Source: Bradyrhizobium sp. CCBAU 051011 (GTDB lineage Bacteria > Pseudomonadota > Alphaproteobacteria > Rhizobiales > Xanthobacteraceae). From it: 64,000 nt of DNA. Within the stretch, counting starts at the first letter, position 1. Every line of letters begins with the position of its first letter. Below the pieces are notes generated by a model. The model was not told where the DNA came from and made no database searches. It worked only from the letters and a program-made list of their open reading frames with translations. This document shows, in pieces, positions 17,105 to 24,603 of the stretch. The DNA lies in NCBI RefSeq assembly GCF_009930815.1, contig NZ_CP022222.1:2522501-2586500 (forward strand), in the 5' to 3' direction. Made by a program: the position numbers and the translations under genes.

Positions 17105-18331
17105 CTAGCCGGCAGGGCCGGCATCCTCGATGATCGGGCCGAACAGTTCCCAGCGCTCGCCGTTGAACTTCATCATCTGCATCTGCTTGTTGATGCGATA
17201 GTCGGTCGGCGAGGTGTTGGTGACCATGCCTGGCAGCGACAGGCTGCCGCTGAAGTTCTTCAAGCTGGTCGCCTGCTTCATGATGTTTTCACGCGTGAGG
17301 TTGTCGCCGCATTGCCGCAGGATATGCACCAGCAGTTCCGCAGTCGAATAGCCATACGTGTTGACGGTGTTGAGCTTGTCGCCCTCCGGGTAATATTTAT
17401 CCATGAAGGCGAAATAGGCCTTTATGCCAGGATCATCCTTCCACTGCGGATCGCCGGGGTCCTTGCCGTAGTTGGTCGAGATGATGTCCTTGGAGATGTC
17501 GAGACCGGCAGGCTTGAGCGTCGCCGAGACCGGGCTCGCATTGATGTCGAGGATATGGACCGGCTTCCAGCCGAGGTCGGCGACTTTCTTGATCGCCTGT
17601 GCCGCGAATTTCGGTGTCGAGGCGTCGTAGAGCAGGTCGGCACCTGCAGCCTTCAGCTTGACGATCTGCGAGTCGATGGTCGGGTCGGTCAGTTCATAGG
17701 AGGTTTCGGCGACGATCATGGACGCCGCTTTGGCGCCAAGCGCTTCCTTCAGGCCGGTGAGGTAGTCACGGCCGAGATCGTCATTCTGATAGAGGATGCC
17801 GATCTTGGCGTTGGGATGGTTCTTCAGAATGTACTGGCCGTAGATGCGCCCCTCGGACTGGTAGTTGGGATTGAAGCCCATCGTCCACGGAAAATTCTTC
17901 GGGTCGGTAAACTTCGACGCGCCGGTCGCGGCCAGGAGCTGCGGCACCTTCTTGCCGTTGAGATATTTCTGCACGGCGGCGTTCGAGGGCGTGCCGATGA
18001 TCTGGAAGGTCAGCAGCACCTCGTCGCTTTCGACCAGCTTGCGCACCTGCTCGACCGCCTTGGGCGGTGAATAGGCGTCGTCATACTGGATCAGGTTGAC
18101 CTTGCGGCCGTTGATGCCGCCCTGCTCGTTGATCATCCGCATATAGGCCGCCTGCGTTTTGCCGATGCCGGCATAGGCAGACGCAGGGCCCGAGAACGGA
18201 ACGGTCTGGCCGATCTTGATTTCGGTGTCGGTCGCGCCAGTATCGTATTTCTTCTGCGCGCTTGCAGATGTCGCCGATAGCGCGATCGCAACCGCCGCCC
18301 CTGCAAGCAGGTGAAGAATGCCACTTCTCAT
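17105..18331 (-). CDS. ABC transporter substrate-binding protein (branched-chain amino acid/aromatic type), copy 2
   Basis: A 408-residue paralogue of the protein encoded at 15591-16817. The signal peptide (residues 1-25) ends SATSASAQ and the mature protein again starts KKYDTGATDTEIKIGQT. Segments shared with copy 1 include YDDAYSPPKAVEQVRKLVES and GERWE near the C-terminus. Differences cluster in stretches such as SLSLPGMV versus DLLLPGIT and in the second lobe, which could change ligand choice. It carries its own terminator, so it can be regulated separately from copy 1. No transporter partners lie nearby. Confidence 0.9.
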   Translation of the reverse strand: MRSGILHLLAGAAVAIALSATSASAQKKYDTGATDTEIKIGQTVPFSGPASAYAGIGKTQAAYMRMINEQGGINGRKVNLIQYDDAYSPPKAVEQVRKLVESDEVLLTFQIIGTPSNAAVQKYLNGKKVPQLLAATGASKFTDPKNFPWTMGFNPNYQSEGRIYGQYILKNHPNAKIGILYQNDDLGRDYLTGLKEALGAKAASMIVAETSYELTDPTIDSQIVKLKAAGADLLYDASTPKFAAQAIKKVADLGWKPVHILDINASPVSATLKPAGLDISKDIISTNYGKDPGDPQWKDDPGIKAYFAFMDKYYPEGDKLNTVNTYGYSTAELLVHILRQCGDNLTRENIMKQATSLKNFSGSLSLPGMVTNTSPTDYRINKQMQMMKFNGERWELFGPIIEDAGPAG

Positions 18332-18461
18332 ATCGCTGCCTCCGTTGTGTTGACCGATGATCGTGTCCGGTCATCGGTTCGGATGGCCAGCCGTCATCGT
18401 TACCGGGGAGTGTGGCGGAACGGATTTGGCAACGCAAGGCAGTGACGAAAAGGTGAGCTTC

Positions 18462-18824
18462 TCACGCCAGCCAGAGCAGGACCAGGGCAAGCGCCGCGGG
18501 GGCCGCCTGTACATAGAGGATCCGGCGGCTGACGGTCGCCGCCCCATAGGCGCCGGCCACGATCACGCACAGCAGGAAGAACATCTTGATCTGGAACGCG
18601 AAGGCCGGATTGGGATGAAACAGGCCCCAGACGAGGCCGGCTGCGAGGAAGCCGTTATACAGGCCCTGATTGGCGGCCAGCACCTTGGAGTCCCCAGCCT
18701 TCTCGATTGTGTTGCGGAAGACCTTCAGGCCCAGCGGTTTGTCCCAGAGAAACATCTCCAGCACGAGAAAGAACACATGCAGCGCGGCCACCACCGCGAC
18801 CAGAGCGTTGGCGATGAAGATCAT
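18462..18824 (-). CDS. DUF1304 small membrane protein
   Basis: A 120-residue protein with four hydrophobic helices and the DUF1304 pattern: EMFLWDKPLGLKVF near residue 27, ANQGLYNGFLAAGLVWG in the middle. The function is unknown. The frame opens at a TTG at 18839, but GGGGGA sits about 6 bases before the ATG at 18822-18824, which I take as the start. It is divergent from the methyltransferase gene. Confidence 0.85.
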   Translation of the reverse strand: MIFIANALVAVVAALHVFFLVLEMFLWDKPLGLKVFRNTIEKAGDSKVLAANQGLYNGFLAAGLVWGLFHPNPAFAFQIKMFFLLCVIVAGAYGAATVSRRILYVQAAPAALALVLLWLA

Positions 18825-18921
18825 GTTGCGGTCCCCCAACCGGCAGCGGAATTCGGGTGGACGCTAGCACGCCACGGGTGAAAAATGCGCCATGCCCCGC
18901 GGATATTTTTAGGGAATGATG

Positions 18922-19431
18922 ATGCCCGAGCACTTCAGCCTCGACCACCTGCCGACGCCGATCGGGACCGCGCTGTTGGTCACCGACGCGGATGGCCTGC
19001 TCCGCGCGCTCGATTGGGAAGACTATGAGCCGCGCATGATGCAATTGCTGCGGCTGCATTATGGTGCGGTGAATTTGAACGATGCGCGGGCGCCACGCGA
19101 TCTACGTGCTGCCTTGACCGGCTATTTCAACGGCGACCTTGATCGCCTCGCTGCGATCGAATGGCGCGTTGCCGGCACGCCGTTCCAGCAGAAGATCTGG
19201 CACGCACTGCCGAAGATCGCGGCGGGGACGACGATGAGCTACGGCGCGCTCGCTGCAAAGCTCCGGATGCCGCGCGCCGTCCGCGCCGTCGGCCACGCCA
19301 ACGGTTCGAATCCGATCAGCGTGGTGCTGCCCTGCCACCGCCTGATCGGCGCCAACGGCTCGCTGGTGAAGTACGGCGGCGGGCTCGAGCGCAAGCGCTG
19401 GCTGCTCAAGCATGAGGGCGTGGAGATCTAA
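18922..19431 (+). CDS. ogt: Methylated-DNA-protein cysteine methyltransferase
   Basis: A 169-residue suicide repair protein that takes alkyl groups from O6-alkylguanine. The C-terminal domain has the helix-turn-helix and the acceptor motif PCHRLIG preceded by ISVVL. RAVGHANGSNPI is the arginine-finger region. The N-terminal half is shortened and divergent compared with Ada, as in many Ogt proteins. Three ATG codons are consecutive (18916, 18919, 18922); AGGGA at 18911-18915 is best spaced for the third. It converges on the microprotein operon. Confidence 0.9.
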   Translation: MPEHFSLDHLPTPIGTALLVTDADGLLRALDWEDYEPRMMQLLRLHYGAVNLNDARAPRDLRAALTGYFNGDLDRLAAIEWRVAGTPFQQKIWHALPKIAAGTTMSYGALAAKLRMPRAVRAVGHANGSNPISVVLPCHRLIGANGSLVKYGGGLERKRWLLKHEGVEI

Positions 19432-19501
19432 TGCTCCGGAACAAGAAGGGCGGATCGGCCGGACGCATTGAACTTGCGCTCGGGGGCGTCCGCCGTTCAG
19501 G

Positions 19502-19618
19502 TCAATCGCGCTCACGGGGAGCGTTTCGCATGTCCCGCAAGATATAAATGAACACAATCAGCAGGGGTCCCCAAGCCAGCAGCGCGCCGATCAGCATTGC
19601 ATTCACCGTCGCCAACAT
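19502..19618 (-). CDS. 38-residue single-helix membrane microprotein
   Basis: A very short gene with a strong GGAGGAA site 5 bases before its ATG. The product begins MLATVNAMLIGALLAWGPLL, one hydrophobic helix, and ends in a charged tail (LRDMRNAPRERD). It begins 13 bases after the stop of the 65-residue Cys-rich gene, so it is the third gene of a three-gene operon of small proteins. I do not recognise the family. It is probably an inner-membrane peptide with its charged end in the cytoplasm. Confidence 0.6.
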   Translation of the reverse strand: MLATVNAMLIGALLAWGPLLIVFIYILRDMRNAPRERD

Positions 19619-19631
19619 AGTTCCTCCGCGC

Positions 19632-19829
19632 TTATCGGCTGGAGCAGTAGTCGCTGCGGCCCGCAGGTGCCGGCACCTGGTACAGCCATTTCCAATAGGT
19701 CCGGTTGCGCTCCAGTTGACGCCTGTAGATGTCGCGGCACTTCGCCGAGCAAAACTGCTGGAAGTACCAGCTACGCCGGACCAGCCCGAAGGGGCGCTTG
19801 CATTCCGGATTTCCGCAACAATTACTCAT
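19632..19829 (-). CDS. 65-residue Cys-rich zinc-ribbon-like protein
   Basis: The ATG at 19827-19829 overlaps the stop of the preceding gene (ATGA) and follows GGAGGTCG, so I prefer it to the longer open frame from 19907. The 65-residue product has C4, C5 and C10, then FCSAKCR with C27 and C31, a spacing like small treble-clef zinc ribbons such as YacG (FCSxxC). The remainder is basic and rich in aromatic residues (RTYWKWLYQ). The function is unknown. It is the second gene of the small operon. Confidence 0.65.
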   Translation of the reverse strand: MSNCCGNPECKRPFGLVRRSWYFQQFCSAKCRDIYRRQLERNRTYWKWLYQVPAPAGRSDYCSSR

Positions 19830-19990
19830 GACGCGACCTCCGCATTCGCACGCCGTATCCAGCGGATGAAATTCTCGTGACCTTTGTCGAGACAGAAGCG
19901 TCCGCAATAGCGTTCGCGTCCTGGATTTCGCAAAGCAATGATCTTGGGTTCTTCGCAGTCACATTCGGAGCAACGTGGTTCCATACGCAT
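19826..19990 (-). CDS. 54-residue Cys-rich protein
   Basis: The AAGGAGGT ribosome site 5 bases before the ATG at 19988-19990 is close to ideal and decides the start within a longer open frame. The 54-residue product has CSECDC at residues 7-12, then YCGRFCLDKGH with C29, C33 and H38, enough ligands for one zinc site. The Y/F-C-x3-C ending resembles that of the next protein, so the two may be distant relatives. I do not recognise a named family. It is the first gene of the three-gene operon. Confidence 0.65.
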   Translation of the reverse strand: MRMEPRCSECDCEEPKIIALRNPGRERYCGRFCLDKGHENFIRWIRRANAEVAS

Positions 19991-20165
19991 GGCGACCTCC
20001 TTCTGAGGAATTGCCACTTGCCGAACTAAAATGTGTGATGCTTTGTGTCCTCCGTTCCTCGAAGGACATGCGAAGTCTTGCGCCGTCACTGGATTATCTT
20101 CAATTCGTCTAGATGTTTGGCGCGGTCATCCTTACGTATGAATGGCTCGCGCGCGCAGGGTCCGT

Positions 20166-20552
20166 TCATCTGGTTGCGGACTGGCGGTTTGACGCCAGCG
20201 CGGCTTCGAGGCACTGGATCAGCGTTTCCCCATCGAACGGTTTGCTCAGGAAACAGGTCGCTCCCGCCTTCATGGCGCGGTCGCGGTCGCTTTCGACCGA
20301 AAAGGCCGTGACGAAGATGAACGGAAATTTGCGTCCGGTGGCGAGTAAATGAGCCTGCAGGTCGAGCCCGCTCATGGCGGGCATTCTGATATCCGTTATC
20401 ACGCATGACGTATCATTCAGACGCGGCGATCGCAGGAATTCCTCGGCCGACGCAAATGTATTCACGACGTAGCCGAGCGACCGCACGAGATTGTGGGTCG
20501 CGGCGCGAACCGATCCGTCATCGTCGATGATTGATATGATCGGGTTGGACAA
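20166..20552 (-). CDS. Stand-alone response regulator receiver protein
   Basis: A 128-residue receiver domain with no output domain. It has the acidic pocket IIDDDGS, phosphoacceptor D54 in VITDIRMPAMSG, and the Lys of LSKPF. I place the start at a TTG (20550-20552) because AAAGGA lies 5 bases upstream and the receiver fold begins immediately; the frame is open further, to 20624. It follows the FixJ-like gene by 93 bases on the same strand and most resembles FixJ-type receivers. It may act as a phosphate sink or phosphotransfer partner of the adjacent kinase. Confidence 0.82.
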   Translation of the reverse strand: MSNPIISIIDDDGSVRAATHNLVRSLGYVVNTFASAEEFLRSPRLNDTSCVITDIRMPAMSGLDLQAHLLATGRKFPFIFVTAFSVESDRDRAMKAGATCFLSKPFDGETLIQCLEAALASNRQSATR

Positions 20553-20645
20553 GGCAATCCTTTGCCGAGACGACCAGAGGATGTGTTTTGCTGTGCCGCC
20601 GCGTTGGGGAAGAGTGCGCTGCAAATCAGGGCGGGAAAATCATAC

Positions 20646-21314
20646 TTAGGTTTGCGGCTGGCCGGATGCGGGCCCGATCCCGAGCAGCTCGGCCATCCTC
20701 ACCAGGTCAGGCAGCGATTTCGCCCCCATTTTCCGCATGATGTGCCCGCGATGTATCTTCACGGTGATCTCGGCCAGGCCAATTTCGGCTGCAATTTGCT
20801 TGTTCATGAGCCCCGTCGTAACGAGCGCCATCACCTGCCGCTCCCGGGGAGTGAGGGTCGCGAAGAGCTCCTGCAGGTTTGAGAGAACCTTCGCCTCATC
20901 GCGGCTGTTGCGGTCGCGTTCGATTGCCGCGGTTACGGCATCCAGCATGTCCTGATCGCGGAACGGCTTGGTCAGAAAATCGACGGCCCCGGCCTTCATG
21001 GCGCGGACCGTCATCGGAATATCGCCATGACCCGTCATGAAGATGATCGGGATCTGAATGTCGGCCTTGGCGAGTTCGGCCTGGAAGTCGAGACCGCTCA
21101 GGCGGGGCAGCCTGATATCGAGGATCAGGCAACTGGGGACGTTCGGAAGCTTGCATTGCAGAAACTCGTGAGCCGAGCCGAACGCCTCGACGCGCAATCC
21201 CACTGACCGGAAGAGGCTGCTCAGTGCCTCACGTACCGACGCATCGTCGTCGATGACGAAGACGATCGGCTCCTCGGCGCTTGCGAGGGAAGGCGATGGC
21301 CGGCGTCCGGTCAT
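20646..21314 (-). CDS. FixJ-family two-component response regulator
   Basis: A 222-residue regulator: receiver domain with phosphoacceptor D66 in [12 protein letters not shown] and FLTKPF, then a LuxR/FixJ helix-turn-helix ([26 protein letters not shown]). Its start codon overlaps the stop of the kinase gene (ATGA at 21311-21314), so it is almost certainly the kinase's partner. Target genes are not visible here. It is not FixJ itself on the evidence available, since there is no fixL-like haem-PAS signature in the kinase. Confidence 0.9.
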   Translation of the reverse strand: MTGRRPSPSLASAEEPIVFVIDDDASVREALSSLFRSVGLRVEAFGSAHEFLQCKLPNVPSCLILDIRLPRLSGLDFQAELAKADIQIPIIFMTGHGDIPMTVRAMKAGAVDFLTKPFRDQDMLDAVTAAIERDRNSRDEAKVLSNLQELFATLTPRERQVMALVTTGLMNKQIAAEIGLAEITVKIHRGHIMRKMGAKSLPDLVRMAELLGIGPASGQPQT

Positions 21315-23068
21315 GGCGTACCCTCCTGATCCAGTGGCAGGGTGAAGTGGAATGTCGCGCCAGGGCCGGCATTTCCAGACGCGGACAGCCGTCCGCCGTG
21401 AGCGTCGACGATAGAGCGGCAGATCGACAGGCCCATTCCCATGCCGCCGGATTTGGTGGTGAAGAAGGCGTCGAACAGCCGGTCAGCATTCTCGGTGGCG
21501 AGCCCGACGCCGCAATCCTTCACCGTCACCATGATTTGCCGGCCCTCGCCATGGCATGTCCGGATCACCAGTTCCCGCGGCCGGTCCATTACCGGCTGCA
21601 TTGCCTCGATGCCGTTGATGACCAGGTTCAGGATAACTTGTTGCAACTGGACCCGATCGGCGACGACCAGGGGGAGAGCGGAGGAGAGTTCCAGCCGCAA
21701 CCATATCCGGTGGTTGAGCAGCTCATGCTGCACCAGGCTGATGACCTCGTTGATGACATCGTTGACGTTGAGGGGCGCTTTCTGATCGGGAGCGTTGTTC
21801 ACCAGCGCGCGGACGCGCTGGATCACTTCGCCGGCCCGATTGCCGTCCTTGATGATCGACTCCAGGGTCCCGCGCGCTTCCTTCAGGTCGGGAGGATCGC
21901 GGTCGAGCCAGCGCCGGCATGCCGCAGCATTGGTGACGACGGCGGCGAGCGGCTGGTTCACCTCATGCGCAATCGAGGCGGCAAGTTCGCCGAGAGCCGT
22001 TACGCGCGTGACATGTGCGAGGGTCGCCTGCGCTTCCTGCAATTCCATCTCGGCTCGCTTGCGGGCCGTGACATCGGTCACCGCTCCAACAAATTCCATT
22101 TCGCCCGACGCATCTGTTACGGCATGCGCGGTGGCATGGACATGTTTGACCGAGCCGTCGGGCATCAGCAATCGATATCCGTGCGCAAAGTCCTTTCCGT
22201 CGCGGGACGCGCGGTCGATGGTCTGTTCCACGCGCGCGCGATCGTCTGGATGAACGCGCTGGAAGACGGTGGCGTGCTTGATGGAGGGGGCCTTGTCGTA
22301 GCCGAACATTCGGAATGTTTCTTCCGACCAGATGATTTCGCCGCTGGCGACACGCCAGCCGAAGCTGCCTGTGCGGCTCAATCGCTGGGCTTCGGCCAGA
22401 TACATTTCACTCTGCCGCAAGGCATTTTCAGCCTCCTTGCGTTCGGTGATGTCCTCGCACGCGATCAGCACGATCAGTTGATTGTCGAGCCGCACGGCCT
22501 TGGCGTTTTCACGAACCCAGAGCGACGAGCCGTCCTTGCGAACCTTGCAGATTTCCCAACTGTGGGTCTGGCCGATATTTTCCAGGCATACGGCAACATT
22601 GCTCTGGGCGGCGCGTTGCTCTTCGGCAGGAAAGACCCTCAGTACGGATTTTCCAAGCAATTCGCTGACGGAGTAGCCAAGCTGTGCGGCGCCGAACGTG
22701 TTGACGGACAGCACGGTCCCCGTCGCATCGACCATGAAGTACATCACCGGGTTATGCTCGAAGACCTCCTTCCATTGCGCCTCGCTGTGGCGCAGCGTCT
22801 CGATCGCGTGCGCTTCGGCACTCATTCGGCCCTGAAGCATGGCTTCCATCTTCCGGCGGGTGCGGCCTACCAGGCCCATCATGATCAACGAGGCGGCAAG
22901 CGAAGCGATCAGCAGCACGAGGGCAGCAAAATAAGGGACGGACATCGGGACCGGACCGAGTAGCAGCCAGATACCGGCTACCGTGCCCAACGCCAGCGCC
23001 ATGCTGCCGAGCAGCCATTGCTCGGCCGAGCGCCAGGACTTTATCGTCGGCTTCCGGATCATCAGCAC
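21311..23068 (-). CDS. PAS-domain hybrid-free sensor histidine kinase
   Basis: A 585-residue membrane kinase. Two transmembrane helices lie near residues 18-40 and 45-67, followed by a PAS domain at about 93-210, a second PAS/PAC domain at about 217-338 (the PAS_3 type, with a [12 protein letters not shown] motif), a HisKA domain with H368 in [14 protein letters not shown], and an ATPase domain ([18 protein letters not shown]). The HEVNQPL form places it in the FixL/DctB-like group. The periplasmic loop between the helices is only a few residues, so the signal is probably cytoplasmic or membrane-borne. It is the first gene of the kinase/regulator/receiver unit. Confidence 0.9.
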   Translation of the reverse strand: MLMIRKPTIKSWRSAEQWLLGSMALALGTVAGIWLLLGPVPMSVPYFAALVLLIASLAASLIMMGLVGRTRRKMEAMLQGRMSAEAHAIETLRHSEAQWKEVFEHNPVMYFMVDATGTVLSVNTFGAAQLGYSVSELLGKSVLRVFPAEEQRAAQSNVAVCLENIGQTHSWEICKVRKDGSSLWVRENAKAVRLDNQLIVLIACEDITERKEAENALRQSEMYLAEAQRLSRTGSFGWRVASGEIIWSEETFRMFGYDKAPSIKHATVFQRVHPDDRARVEQTIDRASRDGKDFAHGYRLLMPDGSVKHVHATAHAVTDASGEMEFVGAVTDVTARKRAEMELQEAQATLAHVTRVTALGELAASIAHEVNQPLAAVVTNAAACRRWLDRDPPDLKEARGTLESIIKDGNRAGEVIQRVRALVNNAPDQKAPLNVNDVINEVISLVQHELLNHRIWLRLELSSALPLVVADRVQLQQVILNLVINGIEAMQPVMDRPRELVIRTCHGEGRQIMVTVKDCGVGLATENADRLFDAFFTTKSGGMGMGLSICRSIVDAHGGRLSASGNAGPGATFHFTLPLDQEGTP

Positions 23069-23800
23069 TGACGCTCGGCCTTCCCGAGCGGCGCTGCGTC
23101 GCTAGGTGTTCGCAATCATCAGCGGCGACAACGTCGCCCTCCTAACAGGCCGGATGTTACCAGCTTTTCGGACGTCCGAACGGTAAAATCGGCTGCTCCT
23201 CCGTGCCTTCTCGCCTCCCGACGCGCGATCTTCCGTCGCATGAGGGCCAGGCTGCCTAAACCTCCGTATGATTCGCTCAACCGAAGGGAAAGTTTGGAAT
23301 CAACCTCCGTTCAATGGCCCATTCCTTTTCGATGATTACGCTGACTGGCGAACCGGATGGCGGCGGAGCGCCGGTATTGCCATGCGGGAAAGTGTTACGG
23401 AAACCCATCGATCTGACGTCTTGGCGGTCGCAACCGTCGCTGTTGTCAACCCGCTCGTTCAGGGGATTGCCGACTGAACTCTGGGGACTGATATGCCGAA
23501 AGCGCGCCTGCATCTGATCCGTTGTTCGGGCGACATCGTACCCGAAGCAAAGCAGCGGAGATCCGACCGCAGCTTCCGACCTTCCGTGATTGATGGTGGC
23601 AAGCGGGCAATCGCCGCGCCGGCAGGGAACCCGTGGCAAGGTTTGATCGAACTGTTCGATCTGGGTGTTCTGGTTTCCCAGACAAATTATCTCGCCTTCG
23701 TGGCGGCGAGCCTGGCGGCACTCGAGGCAGCCACACCGCGCCTTCAGTAGCGTGCGCGCCGCGCCGGTCGGCAAGGCGCTGCTGAGGCGGCTGTTCACGC
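23069..23800. other. Intergenic stretch without a supported gene
   Basis: Between the kinase start and the repeat zone I see no reading frame with both a ribosome site and a recognisable product. The longest open frame (23277-23798, minus strand, 173 residues) has an unusual composition and no motif I know; it may be a decayed gene or chance. The kinase promoter should lie near 23070-23200, but I could not assign boxes. Confidence 0.5.
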
Positions 23801-24600
23801 CGTGGCTTCGCGACGTTGTCCTCGCGCGACGGCAAGATAACCCGAGGGCAGATCAATTCGGATATTCCGAAATCGTGTCAAGACCGGAATCAAAAAATAT
23901 TCCGCTTAACAGGTCGGGCAAATCAGTCGCATAACTCCGCCCGTCTTCCGCAGATGAGGGGCGCTCGCGATCGTCACGAACGTGCGGTGAGACGCGATGG
24001 ACGCTGATGGCGCGCTCGACGTACGCGCCGGAGGCGTACGGCGAAGTCGTGTGGTTCGGACGCCGCGGTGCTGGCGTTAAGTTGGCGGTTGCGCATCGAT
24101 CCTATCGGATCGAGCGCGGTATCCCGCCGATGACGGAGGCAAAAGAGCCGTTCTCCGGGAAGAGCACGAAGTAAGCCGTAAAGCCATTGCGCAGGGAAGG
24201 CCGGAGTGTTTCCGCTGTACCTGTATGCTCGTGTGCGTTTTCCTTTATGCGCAACGGCACACGAGACCTCGGGTGCAGCCAGCACCCGGTCTTCCCTGCG
24301 CCCTCCGATTGGAGAGGGCGGGATGTTTACAGCAAACCTCGGACAGCTCATGTCGCGAGAACGTTACCTCACATTCAGTTGTCGTTCCCGCCTTGTGCGC
24401 AATTGCGCACTGGGGCGGGTGACCCGTATTCCAGAGACGTCAGTGATTGAACCGATAGGTCGCGGCGTGCTGGATCGCCGCCTTCGCGAGGATGACGGCG
24501 GAGTATTGCGTCGCTATCTCGCCGTCATCGCGACCCGTTGGTTCGCAATGACGGGGGAGGGAGTGCGCGCATGCCGCGCATCTCGCACCCGCGTGCCACA
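23800..24600. repeat. Long dispersed non-coding repeat zone (Bradyrhizobium type)
   Basis: Several blocks match, from memory, a long element that is repeated in Bradyrhizobium genomes and often mis-called as small proteins. They include the zone around 23940-24090 (GAGGGGCGCTCGCGATCGTC, then GACGCCGCGGTGCTGGCG), 24165-24330 (CCATTGCGCAGGGAAGGC ... AGCACCCGG), and 24400-24520 (GTGACCCGTATTCCAGAGAC). Some parts appear degenerate, for example a broken terminal palindrome near 24480. It fills the gap downstream of glnD and holds no credible gene. Boundaries are approximate. Confidence 0.55.
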
Positions 24601-24603
24601 GAC

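Noticed and set aside
19300..19320. GGTTCGAATCC, which looks like a tRNA T-loop
   Set aside because: It lies inside the ogt coding sequence and no cloverleaf can be drawn around it.
21281..22963. 560-residue open frame on the plus strand
   Set aside because: It is antisense to the PAS histidine kinase, whose domains are clear. High GC produces such open antisense frames; composition is rich in H, R and G with no motif.
24187..24450. 87-residue frame starting MRREGRSVSAVPVCSC
   Set aside because: It lies in a dispersed repeat that I recall being mis-annotated as small proteins in many rhizobial genomes.
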